Part shown: one piece after another, positions 43,960 through 54,519 of the stretch
Numbering within the stretch: the first letter of the stretch is position 1
Layout of the letters: every line of letters starts with the position of its first letter
Source: Nannobrachium achirus
Taxonomy: Eukaryota; Chordata; Actinopteri; Myctophiformes; Myctophidae
Assembly: GCA_963921795.1 (NCBI GenBank)
Contig: OY997654.1
Location: 3,859,677 to 3,923,676, forward strand
Length of the DNA: 64,000 nt
Direction: 5' to 3'
Made by a program: the position numbers and the translations under genes
The notes under the pieces: generated by a model
The model's database searches: none
What the model saw: the letters and a program-made list of their open reading frames with translations, nothing else
Told to the model about the DNA's origin: nothing

Positions 43960-45120
43960 TTAGAGGCAGGGAGTGACTGCTTGTAGGACTGGGGGGGGGT
44001 TTAAAAGGCGTTCAATGGTAGAGAATAAGACCCTAGCATTGTTCTTATTCTCATTAATAATTCCGGAAAAATAGGCCTGCCTAGCCAGACGCATGGTTTT
44101 ATTATAGGTGGCTGTTGACGCCTTAAATATCTGTAGGTGGATAGTTAATTTATTTTTTCGCCAAGCTCGCTCTGCTCTGCGGCATTGTTTTTTGAGTGAA
44201 CGTATATGATCGTTTATCCAGGGTGTTACTTTGGAATTATATTTCTTTTTAGTTTTCATAGGAGCCACTATATCCAGAGCTGACTCCAATTTAAGATTAA
44301 AACGTTGAACCATATCATTTACTGAGGGAATATCAGGAAGGCGGGGTGCACACGCAAGAAGGCTGGCAAACTCTTCTGCTGCCGAGGAACCGAAAAATCT
44401 CTTTTTTATAGTATATTCTCTATTGTTTTTTTCTAGATCAGAGACAGTCATATTAAAACACAGTAAATAGTGGTCTGATAAATCAGGCTTAGCGATAATC
44501 CTGTCCATAGAAATATTTAGCCCTTTAGAGATCACAAGATCAAGGGTGTGGCCTTGATTGTGGGTTGGCCCGGTAACATGCTGATCAAAATCAAGGGAAT
44601 GCAGTAACTGTAAGAAACTCATAGCTGTAAGATCAGTAACAGTGTCCACATGCAAGTTAGTATCACCAGCAATAAGGGTTCTCTCATAGTCCGTGGAACA
44701 GATAGATAGAAGTTCAGATATTTCTGTAAGAAATAAGGCTTTGCTACATTTTGGTGGGCGATATATCGTAATCATTAGAACAGAGGATTGACTCTCAAAT
44801 AAGTTAGCTTGATATTCAAAGGATGAAAAACTTCCAAAGGACAGGCACTTGAATTTAAAAATGTCAGAGAAAATGTATGCCAAGCCTCCGCCTCTTTTTC
44901 CTTCGCGCACTGATTGAATAAAGTGATAGTTTGGTGGGCAGGCGATGCCAAGTGCAAAAGCTCCATCGTTGCCCAGCCATGTCTCTGTTAAAAAGATTAT
45001 ATCTAATTTCTCTTCACAGATTATATCATTTACAGAGGAGGATTTGTTTAAAAGTGACCTGATGTTAAAAAGTGCCAGGTTTATTTTATGACATTTTACT
45101 GTACTATAGCCCCTACAGGG
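43960..45120 (-). pseudogene. L2-like LINE endonuclease (ORF2, 5' part)
   Basis: The frame is open from about 45120. Early motifs are ALFNIRSLLNKSS and FLTETWLGNDG (the catalytic Glu region). From residue 1 at 44910: TIYRPPK at 48-54, AGDTNLHVD at 81-89, GPTHNQGHTLDLVIS at 114-128 and SDHYLL at 145-150. These are the expected blocks of an APE endonuclease. The frame stops at 43960 near a run of eight or nine G. The linker to RT continues in another frame, so ORF2 is broken once here. Confidence 0.85.
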
Positions 45121-45279
45121 AATGTAAGTTAAGTTAGCTAAATTAGCAGAGCCACTGCTTATCCTGGACTCTCTATTTGAAATTACAGTAGAAATGTTGT
45201 GAGCCTGCTTAATAAAAGCGCTTGAAGGAGCATCGGGTCCAGATACGTTAGTTGCTGGGTATAATGGACCCAGCTGACA

Positions 45280-46353
45280 TCAACGGCTAAACGTATTGTC
45301 CAGCTGGGAGGCCTGGGTCTTCTGTCGTTGTGGTCGTGGAGGGATGGGTGGGGGCGATAACACCCAGGCCACAGATTTCTGGGGCACGGCCGGGGCAATT
45401 TCAGGCGTTTTCAGGGATGGTGGTTGTGGTGCCGGGCGTTTGTCCTGTGGTGGTTGTGCCGCCGGGCCATTGACCGTGTGTCTGGCCGGGGTCATTTTTA
45501 ACGCAGTGTTAATGAGTTCATTCATTCCATTCGTGAATTCTAGAAGAGGCATTGGAGATAGGGAGAAAGAGGAGGATTGGGGTGATGGGGCGGTTGTACC
45601 CGCCCCCTCCTCTTCCTCTGTCAACTCTCCGTTGTCAGTTGCCAGTTCACTTTGCTCACTGTTCGGGCCAGCCACGGCTGAAGCAGGGAATCCACAAAAC
45701 TCTTCTTCATTACTGTCCTCTTCGAACATTTCCCTGAGTGACTCCAACTCTGCATTCATTCGTCTACTCCACTCTTCAGCGGAGATGTTGTCCATATTCA
45801 GTTCCTCGTCAGGGAGGGCAGGGACAACGGTAGCTCCTCCGTTCACCATAATCAGTTCCTCGTCAGGGAGGGCAGGGACAACGGTAGCTCCTCCGTTCAC
45901 CAAGGCCGTTCCCCCCTCGGCCGAGGGGGGCAGTTCAGTAACCATACTGTCATGCTCGTCAGGGAGGGCAGGGACAACGGAAGCTCCTCCGTTCACCATA
46001 ATCAGTTCCTCGTCAGGGAGGGCAGGGACAACGGTAGCTCCTCCGTTCACCAAGGCCGTTCCCCCCTCGGCCGAGGGGGGCAGTTCAGTAACCATAACAC
46101 TATCTCTTGTTATGGATTCTTCGTGGGTTGCAGATAAGAGTTGTTCATCACAATCTGTTGTTTTGGATTGCTGTGTTCTGGCCAAGGCCAGAGCATGGAG
46201 AACATTCTGCAAAAATATCTTTGCTCCTAGCTTATTTAGTTGCCGTTCATCAGCAAATAGGTGTCTTCTGTCGAAGAAAAAACTGAAGTTGTCAATAAAA
46301 TGCACATTTTTGTCGGTGCATGCAGCTAAAAGCCATTTGCTCAGAGAGAACAA
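45280..46353 (-). CDS. L2-like LINE ORF1, C-terminal esterase piece and Pro-rich tail
   Basis: 357 codons. Residues 1-60 include VHFIDNFSFFFDRRHLFADE and RQLNKLGAKIF, resembling the last catalytic block (Asp-x-x-His region) of the SGNH esterase found in L2/CR1 ORF1. Residues 89-190 are two copies of a 50-residue repeat built from ELPPSAEGGTALVNGGA and TVVPALPDEE. The rest is acidic and then Pro-rich with PPIPPRPQRQ near the end. The N-terminus is missing. Its role is thought to be RNP assembly or membrane interaction, but this is family knowledge only. Confidence 0.7.
   Translation of the reverse strand: MFSLSKWLLAACTDKNVHFIDNFSFFFDRRHLFADERQLNKLGAKIFLQNVLHALALARTQQSKTTDCDEQLLSATHEESITRDSVMVTELPPSAEGGTALVNGGATVVPALPDEELIMVNGGASVVPALPDEHDSMVTELPPSAEGGTALVNGGATVVPALPDEELIMVNGGATVVPALPDEELNMDNISAEEWSRRMNAELESLREMFEEDSNEEEFCGFPASAVAGPNSEQSELATDNGELTEEEEGAGTTAPSPQSSSFSLSPMPLLEFTNGMNELINTALKMTPARHTVNGPAAQPPQDKRPAPQPPSLKTPEIAPAVPQKSVAWVLSPPPIPPRPQRQKTQASQLDNTFSR
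45790..46090. repeat. 150-bp coding tandem repeat in LINE ORF1
   Basis: Two 150-bp units, each with an internal subrepeat of about 54 bp (TCGTCAGGGAGGGCAGGGAC with AACGGTAGCTCCTCCGTTCA). Copies are nearly identical at the DNA level and preserve the frame. Confidence 0.9.
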
Positions 46354-46541
46354 TTAGGACTTTAATTTGACCAAAGAAACTTGGAGATACGAGGTTTCTG
46401 CCCGACAGTGATGATATGATTATTGTATGATGAAAACCTCTCCATGTGCCATGATGTTGTGAATGCAACCTTTGTGTGTCCTTGAATGCTTGTAGATCTG
46501 CTGTTTTTCAAAAGCATAAGCATGCTTTATTGCAAAGCATA

Positions 46542-46542
<1 letters not shown>

Positions 46543-46627
<85 letters not shown>
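46543..46627. repeat. (GT)n microsatellite forming the tract of a 3' splice site
   Basis: About 42 TG units run straight into TGTGTCAG and the TM4 exon at 46631. The normal polypyrimidine tract is replaced by TG repeats. Confidence 0.95.
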
Positions 46628-46628
<1 letters not shown>

Positions 46629-46630
46629 AG

Positions 46631-46783
46631 ACCTTTGTTCTCCATGGCATGGTGAAAGGAGCTAACGCCACCATCCTATTGGCTGGCTCCCTCAGCCTAC
46701 TGCTGTGCAGTGTGATGGCCTACGCAGACTGTGGATGTTATGATGACTACTGTACTTACTGTACTATATACACCACTGGACTG
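46631..46783 (+). CDS. Tetraspan (TMEM176/MS4A-like) gene, TM4 exon
   Basis: 153 bp, phase 0. The translation begins TFVLHGMVKGANATILLAGS, continues through LSLLLCSVMAYADCGCYDDY and ends in TTGL before GTAGGA. A short amphipathic start, an N-glycosylation-like NAT, one hydrophobic helix and a Cys cluster fit TM4 and the start of the cytoplasmic tail. The last 43 bp plus the donor are tandemly repeated, so which donor is used is uncertain. The next exon at 47895 joins in frame. Confidence 0.55.
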
Positions 46784-46975
46784 GTAGGACTACTGTACTT
46801 ACTGTACTATATACACCACTGGACTGGTAGGACTACTGTACTTACTGTGCTATATACACCACTGGACTGGTAGGCCTACTGTACTTACTGTACTGTATAC
46901 ACCACTGGACTGGTAGGACTATGTACTGTATTATATACTGACTGGTAGGCTTACTGTACTATACTGTATACACCA
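46741..46975 (+). repeat. 43-bp tandem repeat spanning the exon end and splice donor
   Basis: GGACTGGTAGG recurs at 46778, 46821, 46864 and 46907, exactly 43 bp apart, with ACTACTGTACTTACTGTACT before each. A fifth, degenerate copy follows. Because 43 is not a multiple of 3, use of different copies would change frame. Confidence 0.9.
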
Positions 46976-47310
46976 TGCAGCTCGCTGGCCTTCAAAACTG
47001 CCCCGAAAACTCACCTTTCAGGAGGCCAGAGAAGGAGGTAGTTATCACTTCTCCCATAGACAGGCCCCTTGTTTCCCCTATCCTGTACATAGTGTTTTTA
47101 TAATTATATTATTGAATGTTTTCTTTGCTTGCTATTTGTTATGTCCATGAATTGAATACGACTTCAATTCATGGATAAGACTTCTGACATAAAAAAGAAC
47201 AAAAGGACTTATTTGGGATGCTCCTTTTAGGCAGGTTATTTTAACTGTACTTGTACTGTACTAAAATGTTGTTATTGTATTGACTATACGTGTGCTGTTC
47301 TCCATTTGTG
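46976..47310 (+). mobile_element. Dispersed LINE-derived 3' segment
   Basis: TTCAAAACTGCCCCGAAAAC and CACCTTTCAGGAGGCC followed by GGAGGTAGTTATCACTTCTC are shared with 63400-63480 and 63640-63680. The tail GGACTTATTTGGGATGCTCC matches 41462. Confidence 0.6.
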
Positions 47311-47314
47311 AATA

Positions 47315-47735
47315 GTGGAACTCACAGCAAAGGACATAAAAATATCATGCATCTACAGTGAGGATGTACAAACATCCATGTTCCATCTCTGTGATAACCC
47401 AGACATATTTACATCTCTGACAGCTGATACAACAGATGTTGTTGTGTTTGATGAAGAATCCAGGGGAGTGTCTGTATTAGAGATAGCAGCACCTTTGACC
47501 CTAGCCTAGAGGAAACCTTTATGACCAAGGTCATTAAATACCAACCACTGTTAAATACCATCTCAGAGCTGAGTTATATATTTGGCAGACTAGGACATTA
47601 TACCCACAGGCTGGTTGTTAGAGGGTTTCAACAACTACGGATGCCCAAAAAGGAGGCAAAAAGGCTGGCAAGGTGTTGTGCTGTGTCTGCTATAATTGGC
47701 AGCTGCCACATATGGCAGAGACGCTGTTACTGATA
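47315..47735 (+). pseudogene. C-terminal nuclease-like remnant of a retroelement
   Basis: The first frame reads LTADTTDVVVFDEESRGVSV and LEIAAPLTLA to a stop at about 47507. After it, another frame continues KVIKYQPLLNTISEL and then GMPKKEAKRLARCCAVSAII-like text ending IWQRRCY. VVVFD followed by V-x-E-I-A resembles the D...ExA/K core of restriction-like nucleases at the end of some retroelement polyproteins. There are at least one stop and one shift. Family naming is tentative. Confidence 0.45.
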
Positions 47736-47894
47736 CCCCCCATAGAGTACTGAGTTACATGCCCATTGTGTCATAAAAACATACCGGTATGCCATAATTT
47801 TGTGAATGTATTCTTGCTGCACCAATAATATGTGTATCCTGTATGTTTCTCCCTCGTGTTGACATAAATAAATGTTTCTAATGTGTGTTTTCAG

Positions 47895-47946
47895 GAGATC
47901 CTGGTTCCTCAGACAGAGTCCTACACAGAGCTGTGTTCCTGGCAAG
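47895..47946 (+). CDS. Tetraspan (TMEM176/MS4A-like) gene, tail exon
   Basis: A 52-bp exon between GTGTTTTCAG and GTAAGAGA encodes EILVPQTESYTELCSWQ plus one base. Joined to the previous exon it gives TTGL-EILVPQ, a plausible cytoplasmic tail. The final exon was not located. Together the exons at 39941, 41718, 46631 and 47895 span about 8 kb on the plus strand. Confidence 0.5.
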
Positions 47947-48215
47947 GTAAGAGAGACTGGTGGTGTACAGATATGACGACCATTCAGACATTCCATGGCC
48001 ATTATTTTATCAGTGTGTTTTTGTTACTTTGATTGTTTTTATTGAGCACTACTAAATGCACACAATGCACCTGTTTGATTTGGAGTGTTGGCATTCTGCT
48101 TTGCAGTTTCTCTCAACTTGACTACAATGTTAACAATGTTATTTATATAGCATATTGTTTAGACAGATGCTACGTCCTTGTTTACCTGATATCCTTTAGT
48201 TTTAAAAGTAGGTTC

Positions 48216-48791
48216 TTGGTTTATCTATGATCCTAGTTTACTGAGACGCTACGCTGTCTGTCTCTCTGCATTCTATGATCCTATAGTTTACCGACACACT
48301 ACACTGTCTCTGCATTCTATGATCCTATAGTTTACTGAGACGCTACGCTGTCTCTCTGCATTCTATGATCCTATAATTTACTGAGACACTACACTGTCTC
48401 TCTGCATTCTATTATCCTATAGTTTACTGAGACACTAAACTGTCTCTCTGCATTCTATGATCCTATAGTTTACTGAGACGCTACACTGTCTCTCTGCATT
48501 CTATGATCCTATAGTTTACTGAGACGCTACGCTGTCTCTCTGCGTTCTATGATCCTATAGTTTACTGAGACGCTACACTGTCTCTCTGCATTCTATGATC
48601 CTATAGTTTACTGAGACACTACACTGTCTCTCTGCATTCTATGATCCTATAGTTCACTGAGACTACACTGTCTCTCTGCATTCTATGATCCTATAGTTTA
48701 CTGAGCCACTACACTGTCTCTCTGCATTCTATGATCCTATAGTTTACTGAGACACTACGCTGTCTCTCTGCATTCTATGATCCTATAGTTT
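48216..48791. repeat. 46-bp tandem array, first block
   Basis: The unit TCTATGATCCTATAGTTTAC plus TGAGACGCTACGCTGTCTCT and CTGCAT is repeated about 12 times with A/G variants. Confidence 0.95.
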
Positions 48792-49904
48792 CAGGGTTTC
48801 CTGCAGGAAAAAGTCTTGACCAGGGGGGGATCTCATGGCGCACGCGCGAAGCGCGTGCGCAGAAAATTTTTGATAATTAATTAATTAATTCGAGTAATTA
48901 ACTAGTTCACAGCCAAATCGCCAAACGTCGCCATTTTGAGGAGGGTGAGGCAGCCAGATCGCCAAACCCCAGGCCTTTTTACAGCATTGAATGTTGACGT
49001 TTTTCTTATCAAACTTTACCATATTTAGACCGATTTTCATTCGGAAAAAAATGGCTGGACTGACAGATTGGTCACTCAAGAGCAAAAACGAGTGTAAATG
49101 GCGTGCGCACGACGTTCGGATCGTGTTTTATAGCTCCCGTTCGGCGGACCGGGAGACATAATGGCCGCCAATGGGCGCCGCCATTATGGGTCTACTGCTG
49201 TCCACTCGCTAGTCCAGACTCTAGGAGATTATCGTTGGGCACACTCTAGTGGATAGTACTAGTACTACATTCTACAACAATATGATCCCTGTTGGGTTAG
49301 ATTAAAGCTAACTTGGAAATTAATAAAATTCCTGGCAGTATAGGCGCACAAGCATATTGTAAATGGCTGGGAGAGAGTTAATTCACTTAATTTTTAATAT
49401 TAATTCTTATTTTTGCCCTATAAAAAACACATGAATGTGCCCATGATGACGGAAAACACAACTACATGCTATCATCCACATTTATTCAACATTGAATAAC
49501 TTATATTGCCGGTTCGCCACCAAAGGGTTAAAAAAATAGTGTGCACGCTGGTGTACGAATTCGTGCACAGATGATGCACTATGCATGTACACGCTTTTCA
49601 CAGCTTTCAAACAAAAAAATTCGCTTGGAAATCCGTTCAGGCATTCAGGAGATACCTATGTTTTCTTCAAATGTAAACAAACATGGCTGCCATGTTTGAA
49701 AGATAGGGTTGGTATGGGGGTTAAACATGCAATTTCGCGATCGCGATCATGCCTAGTACATTGTTGGAGGTCCAAAAAGTTTTTTTGAAAAAAAAAATTT
49801 TTTTGAATTTTTTTTTTTTTTTTTTTTTTTATACCCTTGGGGGGGCGGGGGGGTTTTCTGGCCAGGCGGGGCGCCTGGCCTGTAAAGTGCTGCAGGAAAC
49901 CCTG
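48792..49904. mobile_element. 1.1-kb element splitting the 46-bp array
   Basis: The ends CAGGGTTTCCTGCAG and, inverted, CTGCAGGAAACCCTG are perfect over 15 bp. AGTTT flanks both sides (48787-48791 and 49905-49909). The interior has CACGCGCGAAGCGCGTGCG, a poly-T and G-rich stretch near 49800-49850, and a segment (49600-49740) related to 56090-56260 inverted. No transposase was seen. Confidence 0.75.
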
Positions 49905-50235
49905 AGTTTACTGAGACACTACGCTGTCTCTCTGCATTCTATGATCCTATAGTTTACTGAGACGCTACGCTGTCTCTCTGCATTCTATGATCCTATAGTT
50001 TACTGAGACGCTACGCTGTCTCTCTGCATTCTATGATCCTATAGTTTACTGAGACGCTACGCTGTCTCTCTGCATTCTATGGTCCTATAGTTTACTGAGA
50101 CGCTACGCTGTCTCTCTGCATTCTATGATCCTATAGTTTATTGAGACGCTACGCTGTCTCTCTGCATTCTATGATCCTATAGTTTACTGAGACGCTACGC
50201 TGTCTCTCTGCATTCTATGATCCTATAGTTTAGTC
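49905..50235. repeat. 46-bp tandem array, second block
   Basis: The same unit as 48216-48791, about seven copies. These are more uniform (mostly GACGCTACGC) than the first block. Confidence 0.95.
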
Positions 50236-50346
50236 AGTGTGTTTGTTGTGTTTAGTGTTCATGGAACTGCTGAAATATCCTGCTTCTTGGCCAGTGCATA
50301 AAATATGTATTTTTACTGATGAAATAAAGGTTATATATTTGAAATT

Positions 50347-50386
50347 CGCAGATCTACAAGCTCACAATGTGATGTGTTCTGAGCTT
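50347..50386. mobile_element. Palindromic micro-MITE, partial copy
   Basis: GCAGATCTACAAGCTCACAA is followed by GTTCTGAGCTT, the second arm being cut short. Confidence 0.55.
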
Positions 50387-50564
50387 CATACGTGTACATT
50401 TATGTACATTTATTAATGTTTATCAACATGAACAACAACTACTCTGAAACATTGTGAACTGAAGATGATATGAAGAGAAAACTGCTCCAGTCTGGAGACA
50501 GTAACTCCTTGAAGGCTGCAGTTGCTCGATATAACCAACAGGTGTCATCAGAAAACCATTTCAT

Positions 50565-50720
50565 AGACTGATTGATTGAAGACTTTTGCATAGGAAAATG
50601 TACAGTTTCATGACCTTACAGTTCACTGGTACAAGGTCAACTAAAAAAATAAACACCACAAGAAAGCTTTTTAGGCTTGTTTCAATTTGGGTCCTTTTTT
50701 AACTCATACAACATTGAATG
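50565..50720 (-). mobile_element. LINE/SINE 3' tail, inverted
   Basis: GATTGATTGAAGACTTTTGC and CCACAAGAAAGCTTTTTAGG are the reverse complement of 15240-15360. Confidence 0.55.
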
Positions 50721-50939
50721 ACAGACAAATAAAACACAGTACTATGCAGAAAATATATTAAAAGAATGAAATGCTAAATAAATGGTATTTACAATATGGC
50801 CAGGACATTTTTGCGGCATAGTAGGAGAACACATTTAACCAATTGGTTGAGCCAAATCTAGGTTGAACATGATCTGTGGAGCTGCCTCTGGTGTTGTAAT
50901 TGTGGACATCCTTGATGTTTTGGAAGCATTTAGTCTGGT

Positions 50940-51176
50940 ACATGGGTATCTTAGTGGTGTAGTGTATCTTGTAGACCAGTATTTAGTCAGGTACATGGGT
51001 ATCTTAGTGGTGTAGTGTATCTTGTACACCAGTATTTAGTCAGGTACATGGGTATCTTAGTGGTGTAGTGTATCTTGTACACCAGTATTTAGTCAGGTAC
51101 ATGGGTATCTTAGTGGTGTAGTGTATCTTGTACACCAGTATTTAGTCAGGTACATGGGTATCTTAGTGGTGTAGTG
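50940..51176. repeat. 53-bp tandem repeat, about 4-5 copies
   Basis: GTACATGGGTATCTTAGTGG followed by TGTAGTGTATCTTGTACACC repeats with almost no variation. It arose inside LINE coding sequence. Confidence 0.95.
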
Positions 51177-51479
51177 CAGTGTTTCTCAACCACAGTGCCG
51201 TGGACCTTTGGTGTTCCCTTTGAAATTTGACAGTGAAGTCACAATTCAAGGACTTTTTAAAACCTCTTTAATGCCTCAAGAAAGAAAAGAAAAAATGCCA
51301 TTACTACATCAAAAGTAATCAACAAATGATATAAAAACTGGTAAAACATTGGCCAAATTGTAAAATAATGAAAGAGGCAAACATTTAGAAAATAGCCACA
51401 CATCATATATCTAGGTGTGCCCTGGGATCTGTTGGCTGTGAACAGTGTGCCCTGGCAGAAAACAGGTTGAGAACCACTG
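51177..51479. mobile_element. hAT-like MITE with perfect 8-bp duplication
   Basis: GTGTAGTG flanks it at 51169-51176 and 51480-51487. The ends CAGTGTTTCTCAACC and, inverted, CAGTGGTTCTCAACC match. It inserted into the 53-bp tandem unit, so it is younger than the array. Confidence 0.9.
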
Positions 51480-51840
51480 GTGTAGTGTATAGGCATAGGC
51501 CCATTGCAAGATGGATGCTGTACTTTGTCATCTACTTTTCAGTTTGTTCTGGGCTGTTTGGAGCCTTGTTTTTAAGGCCTTTGTTGTGTTACAATACCAT
51601 ACATGGACTCCATAGTCAAAGTGGGGCTGAGTGAGTGATCCTGCTAGAGTATTTTTACTGACCAGTGGGACGATGCTCTGTAAGAATGCAGTTCTTTGCT
51701 TGACCTTTGAGGTCATTTTGTCACTTAAGATTTGCCTCTAGGATTCAACCAAGTCTTAATTTGGTCTTTTCTTGAGATTACAGTGTCGCCCACTTTGACT
51801 GTGAAGTTATCAACCTTGCTGAGATTAGCTTTAGACTCAA

Positions 51841-53564
51841 CAGAAGAATATGTCCATATTCACCAAAACATTGCCGATCTACTGTATAGGCTCACTATCT
51901 TATAGATGTATTTTATTTATTTCAGGGAAGAGATTTGGTGTGTAGGGGAAACATTCTTTATAACTGGACTGTGTTTGTGACATTTCTTTATTGAAAAATA
52001 TCTGCACATAATGAACAAATATATACATTAAAAATGTGTACCTTCAATCATATTCATTTGTATTATATGTATTATTCACCTCAATGTAAATAGGGTTACG
52101 GTTAGACCTGAGACAAATGCCTTCTATCTAAATCTATAGTTCTTTAAAGATTTTTGAAAGAATTTTACAAAATGTTACAAAATGCAAGTGACGCGATGCA
52201 AGCTTGTATCTCTTTGATTGAATATATTACTAAATTGAATATAGGCTATTACTTTACAGAAATGATAGATTGAATATATTACTATATTGAATATATAACT
52301 AAACATAAATGAAAACAGCAGTCCAGTCAAACACTTAAGGCCTGTACATTATCTCGCTCTGGTTCAACTACAAAATAACACTCTGAACTTCTGAAAAGCA
52401 TTAAGCTGAATTGGAGTTGTGAAAGCTGCTCGTTGGAAAGTCGGAACTCTCTGACGAAAAGATCGGTTTCAGAGAGAGTATATGGATTGGCCTTTTTCTA
52501 AAAGAATAACACAAAAAGGTCCTGTGGACTTGTTTCCATTGAGGTCCTATACATTCAATTCATCAACATAGTATAAAAATAGAACTGCGCTCTGTTGAAA
52601 TGATTCATTGAACATATTACTAAACAGAAATGCAAACAGCACGAGTACAGTCAAACACTCAGTCTAAAAGAATAACACATAAGTCCAGTAGACTTGTTTC
52701 CATTGAGGTCCTATACATTCAATTCCTCAACATAGTATAAAAAAATATAACCAAAATACAATATCATCACAAATATAAAACATTGTATGTACATGGTAGA
52801 AACCTCCCATTGTCCTCCTGAAAATAGTTTTTCAGACCTGTTTTAAAGGAAGCCAGTGATGTTGGCCTACAAGGTAACCAAAGGTATGGATAATGGAACC
52901 CATATATATATGTTTGGGTAATATCTCTCTGCTCCCCCAGGTACGGGGCCGAGGGGCTATCCTTTTACCACCCTGACCTGGGGGGGGGGGGGGGGGGGTT
53001 AACACTTCGCCAGCCGAAATAGAATGGTTGTTGGTAGATTAGCCGTGAATTTTAAACGGTTTTAATATTAAGAGGCTCCCCGTGGCTTGGAAAGGGTTAA
53101 TGACACGCCATCAAAAATGTGGACAATTTTGATTGTCAGGACATTGTAGAGCAATAACCCAATAACCCACCCATCTCCAGTTCAGAGTTTTAATGTATGT
53201 AGATTTATGTACAGGATGTCATTTGCTTATTGAACACGTTTAAACAATAAATTGATTTTAGAATATAAATCCTCTCTCCCAGGGTTCGGGTCATCACCCT
53301 CCCCTGTGCCAATGTTGGCACGGTGCCTAAGGTTGCCCACCCTGCTCTACAGACAGCAGACCATGCATTCTATTACTGGCCATACATGGAGCATTCCTGA
53401 ATGACATGGTCTGCTGTGTGATGAACTCACAGGCTGCTCTAGGAACCCTGAAGCCTCATCTGTGCATTGATGAGAGGAAATGGCACCGTTCTGGAGGCCT
53501 GATCCATCCCTACAACCCCTCCTGCTCTCTCTCTCCTCAGCTAAACTCAGGGAAGCTGACAGAA
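51841..53564. other. No gene identified
   Basis: AT-rich sequence with a duplicated segment: TTGTTTCCATTGAGGTCCTA at 52528 and again at 52696. A poly-G run lies at 52979-52999. The interval 53340-53590 is GC-richer and reads partly like degraded coding (MVCCVMNSQAALGT), but I recognise nothing. Confidence 0.45.
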
Positions 53565-54113
53565 CCTAGCCTGGCAGCCAGACTGATAACATGATTCACT
53601 CACACTCACGCGTGATTATGGATCCCACTGGGAAAGATGGATAACCACGCTCCGGACTCATTTTTGAAGCTTGTGATTGGCTGAACCGGACTTAGGGAGC
53701 GCTCCGTTGTAGTCACTTGGACCGTGCGAGGCGCACCAAAACCCAATTATCATTGCGAACGATTGCATTCACCACGGCTTCGTAACTCGCGCGGCCGGTG
53801 GCCCTGGCCCGCTCTTCAAGGTCCGCTGGCCTTCGCGCCGCTTGCAATGTCGTGGACAATAACTGTGAAAACGAGCGCTCTATGCCGTTTCCATCCATCT
53901 TTCCCAGTGGGATCCATAATCAGGCCACACTCACACATCTGAAAAATGACCGGGCCAATCAGTGACTGCGTTACACTGTTCAGTTGAAACACAGTCACTG
54001 ATTGGCCCGGTCAATTTTCTGATTTCTCACACTGGCTCCCTAAGTCCAGACTGATACCACGGAGGAACATGTGAGTGAATCCATGTTATCAGTCTGGTTA
54101 ATGCCAGGCTAGG
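53565..54113. mobile_element. Foldback element with inner palindrome
   Basis: CCTAGCCTGGCAGCCAGACT at the left pairs with AGTCTGGTTAATGCCAGGCT at the right. A second hairpin inside (53942-54018) pairs TGACCGGGCCAATCAGTGAC with GTCACTGATTGGCCCGGTCA. A CAGAAC word sits near both edges and may be the duplicated target. The middle is CpG-rich. Confidence 0.75.
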
Positions 54114-54324
54114 CAGAACCTTTTATTTATTTTTTTATTTTTTATATAATTCTGTTAGGCTGATGATAGGTTAGGGTTAGGGGACAAATCAAAAAAGAAA
54201 AAAAAAGAAAGAAAAAAAAAACAATTACCGGTAAATGAATTAAAAAAGCAGCCCAAATCATTACTGACTGTGGAAACGTCCCACTGGACTTCAAACTACT
54301 CTGACTTCAGAAGGTTGACATTTT

Positions 54325-54519
54325 GGTCCCACCCTAATTTACTGTACACTAATAAGACAGAATAAAGCCATAATAAGAAGTAATGTGTTGCTTATTAGAA
54401 CTAATATTGTTGCATTAGACAGAAACAAAGACAGAATAAGACAAAATAAAGCCAGAAGGGGCGAATACTTTCTCCGGCACCGTCTGTCTTGTTAGTGTAC
54501 TGTAAATTAGGGTGGGACC
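54325..54519. mobile_element. Small foldback MITE
   Basis: GGTCCCACCCTAATTTACTG pairs with CAGTAAATTAGGGTGGGACC-type sequence at the right (one base differs), followed by inner GTACACTAATAAGACAG / CTGTCTTGTTAGTGTAC. There is no ORF. Confidence 0.8.

Larger units (their letters stand above)
42128..46360 (-). mobile_element. L2-like LINE, nearly full length, in an intron
   Basis: This non-LTR retrotransposon is antisense to the tetraspan gene, between its TM3 and TM4 exons. The 3' end is at the left: (TAA)n, then ACTTTATTTGTATAGCACCT, the L2-type 3' UTR. Going right, it holds the reverse transcriptase, the endonuclease, and an ORF1 with an esterase remnant. The 5' end is truncated inside ORF1. 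The length is about 4.2 kb. Confidence 0.85.
50750..51840 (-). pseudogene. LINE reverse transcriptase C-terminal remnant
   Basis: Minus-strand pieces: RTAFLQSIVPLVSKNTLAGS and LTQPHFDYGVHVWYCNTTKA then LKTRLQTAQNKL (51716-51528), and VHNYNTRGSSTDHVQPRFGS (about 50890). These match the region after the RT core of L2/CR1-type LINEs. Between them sit a 53-bp tandem expansion (50940-51176) and a hAT MITE (51177-51479), so the coding region is badly disrupted. Confidence 0.65.

Noticed and set aside
45296..46357. 353-codon plus-strand frame opposite LINE ORF1
   Set aside because: It mirrors the minus-strand ORF1 repeats, has Ser/Gly-rich low complexity and no domain. The minus frame carries the esterase motif.
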